This document shows positions 52,051 through 64,000 of a DNA stretch of 64,000 nt, in pieces (position 1 is the first letter of the stretch; the number at the start of each line of letters is the position of its first letter). Both the position numbers and the translations under genes were made by a program. A model generated the notes under the pieces. It searched no databases. It had not been told where the DNA came from and saw only the letters and a list, made by a program, of their open reading frames with translations. This DNA comes from Hyperoodon ampullatus (taxonomy: Eukaryota; Chordata; Mammalia; Artiodactyla; Ziphiidae): assembly GCA_949752795.1 (NCBI GenBank), contig OX457070.1, positions 38,345,185 through 38,409,184 of the forward strand, read 5' to 3'.

Positions 52051-53121
52051 CCCTGCAGGGGAGAACCTGGGAGGTAACCTGAGAGAACACAGCTCAGGGG
52101 TGGCCAGGTAGGAATTCACCTGGCGTAGCCATAGGACGAATCAGTGAATGGCTGTCACAGCTGTGAGCAACCCGTGGCGAGAGAAGTAGGCTTAGGCCAG
52201 TCAGGGAAGGAAGGTGATTCTTAAAAACGCCAGGGAAGTTATAGAAGGAGGTTTTGCCTAAATGACGGGCAAGTAGGCAAAATAAACCAGCTCAAGGTCT
52301 CAATTTGGTCAGGAAAGGAGTGCCCTTTTTTTTTTTTTAAAGGAAATAAATCCAATCGGGTCTTTTATCTTGTTTAGAAATAATAAATTTTACATGTATT
52401 GGGGTTAGTAGACCAGTTCGGGGGCTCTTTGGGGGCATGGGTTCATTAGGCTGGGAGTATTTATGAGGCAGGGTTTATAGGACACCATTCAACGATCCTT
52501 GGGCCAGGGCTGTTTTGGCTGCAGCTTTGGGTGATCTTTTGGAGCTCTGTTTTACTGAAATATAGTTTAGAGCACAAAGAATTAAATGGCTTTTGAAAAC
52601 ATTTTCCTCCCACCCCAACTAGTTAAATTCCCAACACTTTGCTACCATGGCTATAATTCAGTTTACAAACACAAATGGAGTGCCCACATGTCTTCCTACA
52701 TTCAGGGTACAGTATGAGGTATTTCGAGGAAAATAACAATGAACTACAGCAGGGCCACGGCAGGTGACGCAAACATTTTCCTGTAATCAGTTTTGGGAAT
52801 TTTCCTTCTCATATGAGAAGGCACACCAGCACATACCTACACCATGACCTCCACGTGCCTTTTTGCTACAGGACTTAGTTTTGGTTTCTGGAAACTTTTT
52901 CACAATTGATAGGCCACACTTTGTCCTAATCAAAATATGGTAGACCACTGGTTAAAATATGGCATGAACATTGTTTTAAAAAAGGAGATTCTGGAATAGA
53001 AACTGGTTAAGACAATAAATGAATGCTGTCTCACTGGGCACTTGGTGAAGGTAAAGGGCATGCTCTGTTTCTGAGCACCACTTACGTGTATGTCATTTGC
53101 TCCTCTGATCCATGTAGTATT

Positions 53122-53331
53122 TTTTTTTTTTTTTTTTTTTGTGGTATGCGGACCTCTCACTGTTGGGGCGTCTCCCGTTGCGGAGCACAGGCTCTGGACG
53201 CGCAGGCTCAGGGGCCATGGCTCACGGGTCCAGCCGCTCCGCAGGATGTGGGATCTTCCCAGACCGGGGCATGAACCCGTGTCCCCTGCATCGGCAGGCG
53301 GACTCTCAACCACTGCGCCACCAGGGAAGCC
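53122..53331 (-). mobile_element. CHR-type SINE inserted in a MIR
   Basis: It is a short form with a long poly-T. The duplication CTGATCCATGTAGTATT is at 53105-53121 and 53332-53348. MIR sequence continues on the right as gataaagaaactgaggc. Confidence 0.93.
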
Positions 53332-53348
53332 CTGATCCATGTAGTATT

Positions 53349-53430
53349 ATTGCCATTCTCCAGATAAAGAAACTGAGGCTTGAACTAGTTAAGTGACTTG
53401 TTAAAGGTCATTTAGCTTGGATCTTAAGCT
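53349..53430 (-). repeat. MIR right part, split by the SINE at 53122
   Basis: Phrases gataaagaaactgaggc and gttaagtgacttgttaaagg are MIR. The left part lies before 53105. Confidence 0.6.
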
Positions 53431-54469
53431 GGGTCTCAGAGCATGGAAAAGATTTGCAGGGGCAGAGAATAGAGAGGAGAGTTCGAACAAGGTATGTCTT
53501 GGGAAAGAGTGAGGTGCAGAGGTCAACAGGAATGGATGGTTTAACTTCGCAATGTCACAGCCTTTTGGGTTGAAATATATCTACCTGAAGTGGCTTTTCA
53601 GTCCCCCAGTATTGCAGGGGGTAGAAGTAACCTGCACTGTGCTACTCCCATCTGTCTTAATAGTGCCCGTCTCTAAGTCCAGAAAGAGAACTGGGAGGAG
53701 TGAGAATATAAAATAATTACTCTTTGATGGCAATTTCCATATGCTTCCTAAAATGATACCCAACCCAAATTACCTTTCTACAGGTACATCTAGACAGCTG
53801 AGGCTTAATAAATCTGAAATAATAATGGGAAAAGCCATAAGAGTAATGATTTTAAAAGCCCCGTGTTCCCAAGGGGCATGTATTACCAGCTGCAGACTCC
53901 TTTCTGTGTGTGATCAAAACCGTTTTTGTTCCGTTTAAAAATAAGACACTTGTAAGAAGGTGCTTCATTGGTTGAAGAAGTAGTTGCTTGGCCGCTGGCT
54001 TGATTTCTGAAAACAAAAATGACGTTTCTGTGGAGTCAACCTGAACAAGGTGTTTTGTTCGGCTTCTCAAAAGTTGCAAATAAACTTTAAAGAGATTCTC
54101 AGGGAGGCGGTTGTGGTGATTGACTTATTACTCCCCATGCCCACCCCTCCCCCTCTTTTCGCCTGTTTACCATCCCTGGATAACCCCGAGGAGTTAGGTT
54201 GGGATGAGAGCGCAGGGTGTTGTGGGCCTCTGACGTTGGTCAGGAGAGGTTGGAGGCTGGGGGTGGAGCCCCAGAAGGATAAGGAGGCTCAAGGTGGTGT
54301 CGCCTCTTATCCACCACACTTCTCCCCAAGAGAAGGCTGCCGCCACCATCCTCTCCTTTGCCACTGGTGGTGACTATGGGAATACATCTCATAGGATTTG
54401 AGAGGGATGTCCAGGTTCATCTCTTAGGACCCATTAATTCAGTTGCTTGGGTGTTCTAGTGATGGACTT

Positions 54470-54640
54470 GTGTGGTATGGTGGAAAGAGTGCCAGATGGC
54501 AAAAGAAGCCTTGGCCCTGGACAGTTCTGCTGTGCAGGTTTAAGAGAGTTCCTTAAGATTTCTCCATCTCCATTTCCTCATATGCCATCCAGGATGGTTG
54601 TATTGGATTATCTTCACTCTCCCTCCCAAGTCTGTGAGTA
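54470..54640 (+). repeat. Diverged MIR
   Basis: The phrases tatggtggaaagagtgcc, gatttctccatctccatttc and ggttgtattggattatcttc follow the MIR order. Confidence 0.5.
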
Positions 54641-56954
54641 GAGGCTAAAGTTGTAAATCCAGTCTCCCCTCCTCAGGGTATAGATAATGCTGCTTTGTGC
54701 CACAGTCAGACAGTGGCCCGCACCTGCCCTTATCTGGACTCCTCTAGATGAGGATGTCAGTGGTTCAGTACAAATCCTTTGTCCTTTTAGGTAAAACAGC
54801 TCCTGGTCGATGCAGTCAGCAAAATTGTGTAGAAGAACTATGGCGAACAGCTATGCTGGTTTGCCTGAGACTGAGACAGTTTTAAAACTGGCAAAGTCCT
54901 GGGAAAACTGAGACGAGGTGGTCACCCTGAGAAGGACAGTGTCCACCAACTTAGTGTGAAGGTGCTGCTCAGCCAGGGCCAGTGAAGATATCACTGAGAG
55001 ATATAGAAACATTCTAGAAAGCTCCAATTTCTCTTGGCAATTATGTATTCCCTGGAAATCTCTTCAGGGCTCTGTTAGACAAATATTGAAATTTAAGTGA
55101 TGAAATGTCTTCTCCCCCCAGGCCCCAGGCCTATGTAACTAAGACACTTCCTATCCCAGAGGCTATTTTGGCCCTGGTCTAATTGATCTTGCACCAGATG
55201 TCCCTGAAACCACCTCTTGCTCACCACAGCCTCCTAGTCCAGCATTCACCTGCCTGGTGCAGGAGGCATGATCCATACGAGTCTGATGGGACTATGGTAA
55301 GCCTCTGCCCAAGTTCTCACATACCCTCCCATCCCTCACCCTAGGCCTGGGAATAAGTAACCTCCCTTCCAAAACTGATGCTCTGACTGGGCTGCTAAGT
55401 AAGAAACATGTGACCGTAAGAAAGCAGGAGACTTAAATTAAGAGGTGAGTATGCATGTTTCATGCCCAGGATCCAAGATGTCCTGATTTAGGTGATTATT
55501 CTTAGAGGGAGGGTTCTGAGAGTGGCTGTAAGAGTCTAAAAGAGCCTATATTGGCACAACTATTCCCTGTTGCCAATAGCTACTCTTTGTAGGGATGTGA
55601 CAACTTCTTTCTGGGGCTTGGACTCATTTTCTTCTGAACTTCTTCTGAGTTGGGGAGCAATGTAGGTGGTTCCCTCAAGTCTCTTCCCTTTTATTTAATT
55701 CTACTTCTACTCCTAGCTTTTCTTACTTGGGCCTTCCTTCTCTCTATGCTTTGGTGGCACAGAACTCTGAGCAGCGATTTTATAATTTCTAAAATCTGTT
55801 TGAATCATACAATTTATATACAGTTATTTTTTTGTTGTAAAAATTCAAATTTTGTCAGTTGGATGGATGAGAATGATGTGGTCTTGGTTTAGTTCACGTT
55901 TCCTTGGGTCCCTGAATGACAGTGTGAGGTAGGCCCTCCTTCATCTGCCACCCTCTGGATAACCTGCATCAGACTGTGATATAAGTGAAAAATACTGTTT
56001 TATTGTGTTAGGCCACTGATATTGGGGTTGTTTGCTACAGCAGTTGGCCTGCCCTGACCAATGCAAGGCGTTTCAAATAATAGCGGAATGCTGAAACCTT
56101 CTTGGCCTCTTAATACCACACCAGCCAGGCCCTGTCCTACCTGGCCTGTGTGTGAAGCTGACTTCCATTTCTTAAGACCTAGCCTATGGTTTGAAAACCC
56201 AAGTAACTACAGAGAACTGAAATAGTCTTTCCCCCCTCCTCTGTTTCTGTCTCTCTCCCATAGCCATCCTTCCACCATTGTCTTTGTGAATAGTCTTTTC
56301 CTTTCTCTCTCCCTATTTACAAAAGCAAAATGGAAATGTTCAAAGGTTAAAATAGGCCAATGATTCTTTGGCTATGTCAATGCATAACAAATTGGGGTGG
56401 AGAATTTTAACAATTAAAATTTTTTTTCCCCTGAATCTTCTTTTGGCCTTTAGTACTATCTAGATAATTAATGCCACTGTGATATCTTTTCTCCTCTCTT
56501 TGGGTGACTAAATATTTGCACCTCAGCTCCCTCCTTTTTGTGTATGTGTATAGAAATAATTTCAATGCCCTAGCTTAAGATCTGGCAAGGAAAAATATCC
56601 TTATCCCCTTGGAGAAGGTCATCCAATTCTGGAAAAGCTGCCTCAAGAAAGAACCATATACACGTTTTGTAAAAGCATGATTATTAAGTTTCAGGTTTAT
56701 TATCATGCAAATGCTTCCATTTCCCCTCTTACCCCACCCAATCCCCTCCTACAGTTGTAAGTGAAATGACATCTGGGACATTGGGAATTTAACCAGCCAG
56801 TCAGGAAGGTGGAACAATGTATCCTCAGCTATTGGTTCACAGGGGTTTTCAGAGGGCCTTTGCAGGGAACTTAAGGAGTTGTTCCTTTAAACAAGGTGCT
56901 AGCTTATCTCACATTTTAAAACTCCCTTTGCTTTTGAATTTAAGTGTTTATCTC

Positions 56955-57305
56955 CTTGGGAGTATGAATTGGTACAAGCAATTTGGCAACACGCATAAGG
57001 AGCATTAAAAACGTTTGCTTATATTACCCTGTAGTCCCACTTCTAGGGCCTTATCCTAAGGAAATAGTCAGAGATGTGATGACAGATGTATGTACATGGA
57101 TGCTTATCACAGTATAATTTATGATAGCAAAACTCCTGGAAACAGCCTAAATGCTGAATAATAAGGGTAGGGTAAGTCTGCTTGATAATGGAATACTATG
57201 CCGCTTTTAAAAATAGTGTTTTCTCCCCGAAAACTTAAGGACATGGGAAAATGTTCATGATACAGTGTTAAGTGGGAAAAAAAATATACAAAACAAATTC
57301 TCACC
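56955..57305 (+). mobile_element. Old L1 (L1M-type) fragment
   Basis: The run of phrases cacttctagggccttatcc, gataatggaatactatgccg and acatgggaaaatgttcatg is typical of the 3' region of ancient L1 elements. It is diverged and has no open frame. Confidence 0.7.
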
Positions 57306-57969
57306 TTTTATTAAAAAATAGTTTATCGAGGTACACATACATAAAAGAAAATGAATAAATACACATAAGAGGAGTTTGATTCTAACCTCAACTCTGACAT
57401 CTAACTGCTTAGCATTTAGATGCTAAGTGATTTAAAACCTGTGAATTTTTTTTTCAGGGTTGTGGTGTTTTCTCAACACATCTGAAAGAATGTTTGCAAA
57501 GTTCCTTGCCCATAGTGGTTGCTCAGTAAATGGTAGTAGCTATTATCGTTATGATTCTTACCACTATTATTTATTAGTGGTAGGATTGTCAGTGACAAAG
57601 CTCAGGTAAGAGTAGTTTTGTGGGGACAGCCTTCCTGTTACTCTCAACTCACTTCCCACTGTTGTCTACTCACTATCTTCTGTGAGGTGGTACTGCCCCC
57701 AATCCAGACAAAACAAACCCCAAGCCTCAAAGTGGACATTGTCATAGGGATAAAACCTCCTGGAAAATATGTGGATGGGGACATTTGGAGGAGAGCAGAA
57801 CTTCCTCTGGTTGTTCAAACAAAGCAAGTTAAGCATTTAGGAAAATGACTTACTTGTTGGGTTGAAAACAAATGATAGTATACCGTCTGCGTGGTGCTTC
57901 ATTATTTAAAGTCCTATTATCTCATAGGAGGAAGCATTTCTGTGAAGTAGCTTATATGGTTTGATCTCC

Positions 57970-58524
57970 TGTATTAGTTATCCATTGCTAGGTAACAGAT
58001 CACCTCAACACTTAGCACTTACATCAACACACATTTATTATCGCATAGTTACTATGGGTCAGGAATCCGGATGCAGCTTAGCTGGACTGCGGGTCTGTCA
58101 TGGACCGCAGTCAAGGTAAGGACAGATCTACAGTCTTCTGGAGGTTCAGCTGGGCAAGCTCACTCAGTGGCTCTTGGCAGGATTCAGTTTTTCATGAGCT
58201 GTTACACTGAGGGCCTTGGTTCCTCACTGGCTATTGGCTGGAGGCTGCCTTAAGTTCCTTGCTATGTGGTCCTCTACAGGGCAGCTACAACATGGCAGTC
58301 AGCTCCATTGGAATAAACAAGTTGAGAGAGAGAAAGAGAAAAGTCAGTCTTTTGTAATCTAATCTTGGAGTTGATATCCTATTATTTTTGCCATTTTCTT
58401 TTTGTTAGAAGCAAGGTCCAGGTCCAGCAAGGTCCAGCCCACACTCAAGTGGTGGGGATTACACAAGGGCGTGGATGCCAGAAGGCTGGGGCATTAGGGT
58501 CATTTTAGAAGGTAGCCTACCACA
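57970..58524 (+). mobile_element. MaLR-type solo LTR (MLT1-like)
   Basis: The element starts TGTATTAGTTATCC and ends in CCACA. It contains ggggattacacaagggcgtg near the 3' end, typical of the MLT1 group. The flanking bases tctcc and tcccc suggest a short decayed duplication. It is a non-coding relic inserted in a MIR. Confidence 0.65.
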
Positions 58525-58640
58525 TCCCCTTTTTACAGCAGAGGAAACCAAGGCTTAGCAAGGATGTGTGACTTTGCCTAAATCATCCATGAAGGAATAC
58601 TCAAACCAGGATATTTTGGTTTCCAAAGCCTGTGCTCTGT
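58525..58640 (-). repeat. MIR right part, split by the MLT1-like LTR
   Basis: Phrases acagcagaggaaaccaaggc and gtgtgactttgcctaaatc are MIR. A matching left part precedes 57970 (ttaaagtcctattatctcat). Confidence 0.55.
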
Positions 58641-60089
58641 CCACTCATGCAAACCTCTACTCATTCCAGTGTAAGCCTCATGCATGAAGGCATGCATGGT
58701 GTAATTTATTGAATGCTTAAGTATTTTCATATAATAAACATAGCCTAAGACACCTACAACATTTTATGATATTCTAGGTTGGGGCCACATTTTGGAGACA
58801 GATAGAAAAATATGATAATTAGAAAAATATACAGAGGCTCCATTACCTACAAATGCCATCCAGAGTTTTCACATAGGAGGGCCTGGAAAATAGTTCTTTA
58901 GGCCATCCAGGGTAGCAGCGAAGATTAATTCCAAGCTGTTAACGCATTTTCTTATGCAAATACTCCAGCAGCTCAAGCTAGGAGAAAGTCTGGGCACTGC
59001 CCCCTCCCCATTCACTCTGGACACTCAATTTGCAAGGAAATGTGGCTCCCTCACTAGGAGGAGACAGTTTGGTTCTCCTTGGTGGGGAGGGGGTGTTAGG
59101 ATGTGGGGGCAAGGAGGTGGTGGAGGGAGATCCAGCTATCCATTAGTGACATTGATCATTTTAACACCATTTGTGGTTAGAAAAACAATGATATTACCTT
59201 AATTTAGTAATTAAATTGCTCCAAGCAGGAGAGATCAGCAAAGCCTAGGGTTAGTTTCAGGCGCACTGAATTTGGGGCCTTCCAGGAATGGGAGTCGAAT
59301 CCTGCATCACCGCGAAGAAGGCTATTCCACAAGATCAGTGTTCAGTCTCAGTGGAGATGGGAAATCTTGTTTCTGGGGAGAGAAAGGCAAGCAAAAGGAG
59401 CATGTGTCTGGGGGCTAGATGGAGTTTCATCTGGGATTTTTTAGAATGGTCAATACTGGGTATCAAGGTGGTGATTACTGATGATTTTATGGCTCTTTCC
59501 CATTAAATAATACTTGGGGGTGGGGGGGCACTCAAAACTTTGTTCAGGGAATGAACAACCTCAGTTTAGGCATGGCAGGCTTGTGGGCAGTTAAGCCCTG
59601 TGTTGTCTGAGGCAGCTGTTGAGGAGGCAAATCAGAGGTACAGTTGGAGGCCTCTGGAGAGATCGGCCAGGACATTGGACTGACTTGGGAGGTGGAGTAG
59701 GGGTGCTGCAAGTTGAGGACTTGAGCTGCGCAGTTACCTGGAAGTAGGAGGGGGCCCCCAAGACTAGAGCAAAGGTGTGCTCAAATATCTCCGGGAAAGG
59801 CCCCTTTCCAGAAGGAGAGAGGGAGATGGAGAGATTGGTAGAGAGTTGGGATGTACATTCCCCCCCGCCCCCAAACCTCTACACACATTGAGAATGAAAG
59901 GACTCACTCAGGTTTTCCTACAGTGGCGAGGGAGTTCAACTGAAGGAAGATAGTGTAACTGCAGGACAAGCCCCTAAACCTCCTTTGTAATTCCTGCTTC
60001 TGGCAAAGAGTTTTCAGAAAAAGCATGTTTTTGGAGTGTGTTATCTCCATCCCTAAACCTTCCACCGTATGTCCCCTTCTAGACATTTG

Positions 60090-60290
60090 AGGGTACTTCT
60101 GCTCTATTTTCACTGTATCCTCACAATGCCTTCAAGCAGATAGGGTGGGTGTTATCATCCTCATTTGACAGAGGAGGAAAACCGTGGCTTGGAAAAGTTC
60201 AGTGATTGGTGAGTTTGGAGTAGGTGGTCCAGAGACCGGGTTTCCTGACTTCTGGTTCAGAGCCCTTCCTATTTCACCACAGTACCTGGG
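60090..60290 (-). repeat. MIR fragment
   Basis: The phrases actgtatcctcacaatgcc, tcatttgacagaggaggaaa and cttggaaaagttcagtg fit MIR. Confidence 0.6.
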
Positions 60291-60479
60291 GAAGACAAAG
60301 CTGGTTTGAAGTGAATGACAAAGAAAGGGAGCTTGGTCCCAGTGGGGATTTTGAGGAGAAGCCACTAAGGTTCCTTGAAAATGGCTTCTGCTGATGGGTG
60401 GACGGAAAGGGAGGAAGCATCAGGGGAGACCCGTAGACCAGCCTCTGAATTTCTGGAACAGCTTAGAGCTGATTAACTG

Positions 60480-60680
60480 ATTAACTTCTTAAAGAGGCTG
60501 GGATATAGTGGAAAGGTCATTGACCTGGGGGACAGAAGACCTATATTGTTTTGTAGTCCTAGTTGTGCCACTAATTCACTGTTTAACTCTGTGACTTCAG
60601 TCTCTCCAGTTCTTGTTTTGCCCACTTGTAAAACATGAACTAGATGATCTCCAAGACCTTTCTAACTCTTTCTAGGGGAA
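60480..60680 (+). repeat. MIR
   Basis: The phrases tagtggaaaggtcattgacc, cctagttgtgccactaattc and ctagatgatctccaagacc fit MIR in order. Confidence 0.7.
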
Positions 60681-61174
60681 ATCAGATGGAAATGCAGTCA
60701 ACTTCCATTCCATTTCACCGTGATTGATTACTAGATTCCAGCCTCCAGGAACCCCAGTTTCTCCCTCTAGAATAACCAAGTTCTAAGCATCTTGGAACTT
60801 TTTCTGACCGTGAAACACAGTGACCTAGGTTATGAGAGAAACCTTCCTTTCTTTCTATTCACCACTTTCCTGTGCCACTCCTAGGGTGACACACTAGGAG
60901 TGACAATAGTCACTTTGACCCCACCCAAGAGTTTCCATTCCTTGTCCCCATGCCTGCATTTGACGCCACACCATTCCCTGCCTGTGTTCCTTCAGATCTA
61001 CCTTCTCCCATTCTGCCCTCAGCCTCCCCTGCCTGCAATCATAGCCTCATTTCCCCAGTGAGGCAGTTAAATGACCGTTACTCAGGAACCATGAAGAAAT
61101 GTAAGATAGGTTCCTTGTCCTCCAGGAGCTTAAAACATAATGGGGGTGAAATTGATCAAAAGATCAGCAGTTTT

Positions 61175-63030
61175 TTTGTTGAAATTGACAGATTGATTCT
61201 AAAGTTTATATAAAAATGCAAAATGTTTTGACTACCTAGAATAGTCAAAACAATTTTGAAAGAGAAAAACCAAGTTGGAGGACTTATACTACCTGATTTT
61301 AAGACTCAGTGTAAAGTTAGAATAATCAAGACATTGTAGTGTTGGTATACAGATAGATATGTGGATCAATAGAACAGAATAGAGTCCAGAAATAGATCCA
61401 CACATACATGATCAGCTGAATTTTTTACAAAGATGCAAAGGCAGTCATGAGAAAAACATAATCTTTTCATCAAATGAACTGGAGTAATTAGAATCCATGT
61501 GCAAAAAAAAAGAACTTCAATCTCCATCTCACACCATAGACAAAAATTAACTCAAAATGGATCATAGACCTAAATGTAGGAGGTAAAACTATAAAACATG
61601 GGAGAAAATCTGTGTGACCTTGGGTTAGACAAATACTTTTTAAATAGGACACACACACACAGAGATCAAACTATAAAATAAAATATTGATAAATTGAACA
61701 TTATGAAAATTGAAAACTTTTGCTTTTCAAAAGATACTGTTAACAAAATGTGAAGAGACTGGGAGAAAATATTTGCGAAAAATATTTTATACTTTATATC
61801 TGATTAAGAACTTGTATCTGGAGTAAAGAATTCTTACAACTTAATGAGAAAACAAACAATAAAATGTGCAAAAGATTTGAACGACAGACAGTTCACCAGA
61901 GAAGATATGCAAATGGCAAATAAACACATGGAAATATGCTTAACATCACTCGTCATTAGGGAAATGCAAATTAAAACCATAAGGGGATACCACTACATAC
62001 ATGCTCAAATGACTAATATTAAAAAGATAAAAAATATCAAGATTTGACAAAGATGTGGAGCAGCTGGAACTCTCATTCATAGGAATGCAAGATGATACAG
62101 TCACTCTGGAAAAGAATTTGGCAATTTCTTATAAAGTTAAGATACACTGACGCTATGACCCAGCAATTTTTCTGCTAATGAGAAATGAGAGCATACATCC
62201 ACACAAAGACCTGTATTCCAGTATTCATGGCAGCATTATTTGCAATAGTGAAAAACTGGAATAGCCGTCAACTAATGACTAGGCAAAGGAATTGTGATGT
62301 AGCTGCACAGTAGAATACTACTCAGTAATAAAAAGAGCGGAAGTACTGATGCCTGCAACAATATGGATGAATCTCAAAGACATTGTGCTAAGTGAAAGAA
62401 GCCAGACAAAAGAGTACTTTCAGAATGATTCCATTCAAATGAAATTCTAGAAAAGACAAAACACTTGTGATAGAAAGCAGATCACAGAATGCCAGGAGTC
62501 GGGGGCCTGGATAGGAGGTTGACTGCAAAAGGGTGAGAGATAACGTAAGTGTTCTACATGATGGAGGTGTGGTTACATGACTGTACACATTTGTCAGAAC
62601 TCATTGAATTGTACACTGAAAATTGGCGAAAGTTTTTTTTTTTTTTTAAATATAATAGTGTTTATTTTACTTGTTGACAGTTTGCTTTATTTATTTATTT
62701 ATTTTTGGCTGTGTTGGGTCTTCGTTTCTGTGCGAGGGCTTTCCCTAGTTGTGGAGAGTGGGGGCCACTCTTCATCGCGGTGCGTGGGCCTCTCACTATT
62801 GCGGCCTCTCTTGCTGCGGAGCACAGGCTCCAGACGTGCAGGCTCAGTAATTTTGGCTCACGGGCCCAGTCGCTCCGCGGCACGTGGGATCCTCCCAGAC
62901 CGGGGCACGAACCCGTGTCCCCTGCATCGGCAGGCAGACTCTCAACCACTGCGCCACCAGGGAAGCCCCTGGCGAAAGTTTTATTTATCTAAAATCACAC
63001 CTCAATAAAGTTGATTAAAGAAAATACAGT
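61175..63030 (+). pseudogene. Broken L1 3' part (ORF2 remnant), interrupted by a SINE
   Basis: From gaaattgacagattgattc onward, the sequence follows the end of L1 ORF2 and its 3' UTR. Frames are broken. A 67-codon piece at 61844-62047 ([20 protein letters not shown]) is the clearest remnant. The CHR SINE at 62637-62969 sits just before the 3' end. Confidence 0.85.
62637..62969 (-). mobile_element. Long CHR-type SINE inserted in an L1 3' end
   Basis: It carries a BovB-like tail (ttggctgtgttgggtcttcg read on +) and the standard head. The duplication TGGCGAAAGTTTT is at 62624-62636 and 62970-62982. The flanks are the 3' end of an L1. Confidence 0.92.
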
Positions 63031-64000
63031 GAGGAGAGAGGAAACATGTTGGCTTGAAATGAACAATGTCAGGTAGAGTAGGAGGCACTGCCCAGAGAAG
63101 AGGGGCAGAAGGAGCACTAGAAAGTAAAGATGATGCCTAGCTCCCAGCTGTATGTGGGCTGATCCTGGGCAGGTGGGGAGAAAGGAGATTTTCCGGGTGG
63201 TCCCTGAGGGCTCGGCCGGGCTGGCACAGGAGGAGAGGAAGGACAGAACCCCGGGGAATGCCAGCTTCTAAAGGGCAGGTGGGGAAGTGGTTCCAGCCGC
63301 CGTGGTTTTGGTCAGCCCCTTTACAGTAAGCTGTGGGGAAGTGTGGAGGTGCTCGAGTGTGGCGGCACTTTTGGCCTTGAGCCCTACACACGGGTCACTT
63401 TCATCAGAACAGGAAAACGAAACAGGCTCCCCTGAATGATTTATGGGAGGGCTTGTATTTTGGGGATGTGATACTGCAATTTGTGCTATGGGATCAGGAC
63501 ATCTGTTTCCAGGGAGGTGTGTTCTCTTACCATGAGTCTTTCCCACCAGGGATCTCTCACCCCCTCAGATAGTTGACACGCTTTGTCTGGGTTGCTTGTT
63601 AGCATAAAGGGGCCTTCTGGTAAAAAGTGGCCTCAGCAGTGTGTGAGCATGAGTGGTCTGGGGCCAACTGGGAGGTGAGCAGGAACTGCTTGGGTCCCAC
63701 CCTGTCTCTCAGATGGCGTCCAGCAGTGCAGTAAGCTGTAGGATTAGGGTGTGTGCCATCGGTCAGATGGCATAGGCAGCCTCCCACTTAACAATTAAGT
63801 TTTAGCCATTTATTTAATTAAATCCCAGTTACACTAACTGTCCCCATGTGGATTAGTGTCCCTTGCTGGGGAACTCCACTGCCAGCAGATCTTGGCCTAC
63901 AACCCCTTCTCCCCAGGAGGCACATTCCCCGGGGGAGGTCTGAAGCAAGAAGGCATGGAATCATCTAATATTCTGACTAGAGGGACTTGGGCAAGCTTCC

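Larger units (their letters stand above)
51063..64000. other. Intergenic sequence with SINEs and older repeats
   Basis: No gene was recognised. SINEs at 51.3, 53.1 and 62.6 kb, L1 fragments, an MLT1-like LTR and several MIRs are listed separately. The stretch near 55920-56070 (ttaggccactgatattggggttg) looks like the end of another old LTR but is too decayed to assign. The last kilobase shows nothing recognisable. Confidence 0.7.

Overview
This is a mammalian genomic window, almost certainly from a cetacean. Ten copies of the short and long CHR-type SINE (tRNA-like head reading GGGCTTCCCTGGTGG, some with a BovB-like tail) are scattered through it, most with clean target-site duplications. Sequence is intron-rich, coding density is about 3 percent, and old mammalian repeats (MIR, L2, MER5, L1M, MLT1) fill much of the rest.

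The only protein-coding gene I can support is BCL11A on the + strand, represented by its 3' half: exon 3 (17187-17288), the large exon 4 (22549-24569 coding, 3' UTR to about 27.8 kb) and the alternative terminal exon 5 (32310 to about 32.8 kb). Exons 1 and 2 lie upstream of the window. If exons 1+2 supply 385 coding nucleotides, as I recall for other mammals, the three classical isoforms come out at exactly 835 (XL), 773 (L) and 243 (S) residues. XL reads exon 4 to its own stop. L leaves exon 4 at a donor inside the codon for the first cysteine of zinc finger 4 (24292). S leaves at 22692. L and S both join exon 5, but in two different reading frames. BCL11A is a C2H2 zinc-finger repressor that silences fetal globin and acts in B-lymphoid and neural development.

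Layout: 1-17186 is the 3' part of intron 2, with two CHR SINEs, simple repeats and several unique blocks with enhancer-like motifs. 17289-22548 is intron 3, which carries a G-rich array and a matching C-rich array. 24570-27.8 kb is the XL 3' UTR. 27.8-32.3 kb is the intron before exon 5, with a small CpG cluster carrying an RFX X-box. 32.8-64.0 kb is downstream intergenic sequence, where recent SINEs resume at 39.7 kb. At 50.65-51.06 kb there is an unexplained CpG-rich block with opposed CCAAT boxes, three GC boxes and a YY1-type motif. It looks like the promoter and first exon of an unannotated transcript and is the most interesting unexplained signal here.

No tRNA, rRNA or CRISPR features were seen. 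The other open reading frames are short, lie in repeats, or are shadows of exon 4. Conservation and expression statements are inference, because no alignment could be run.
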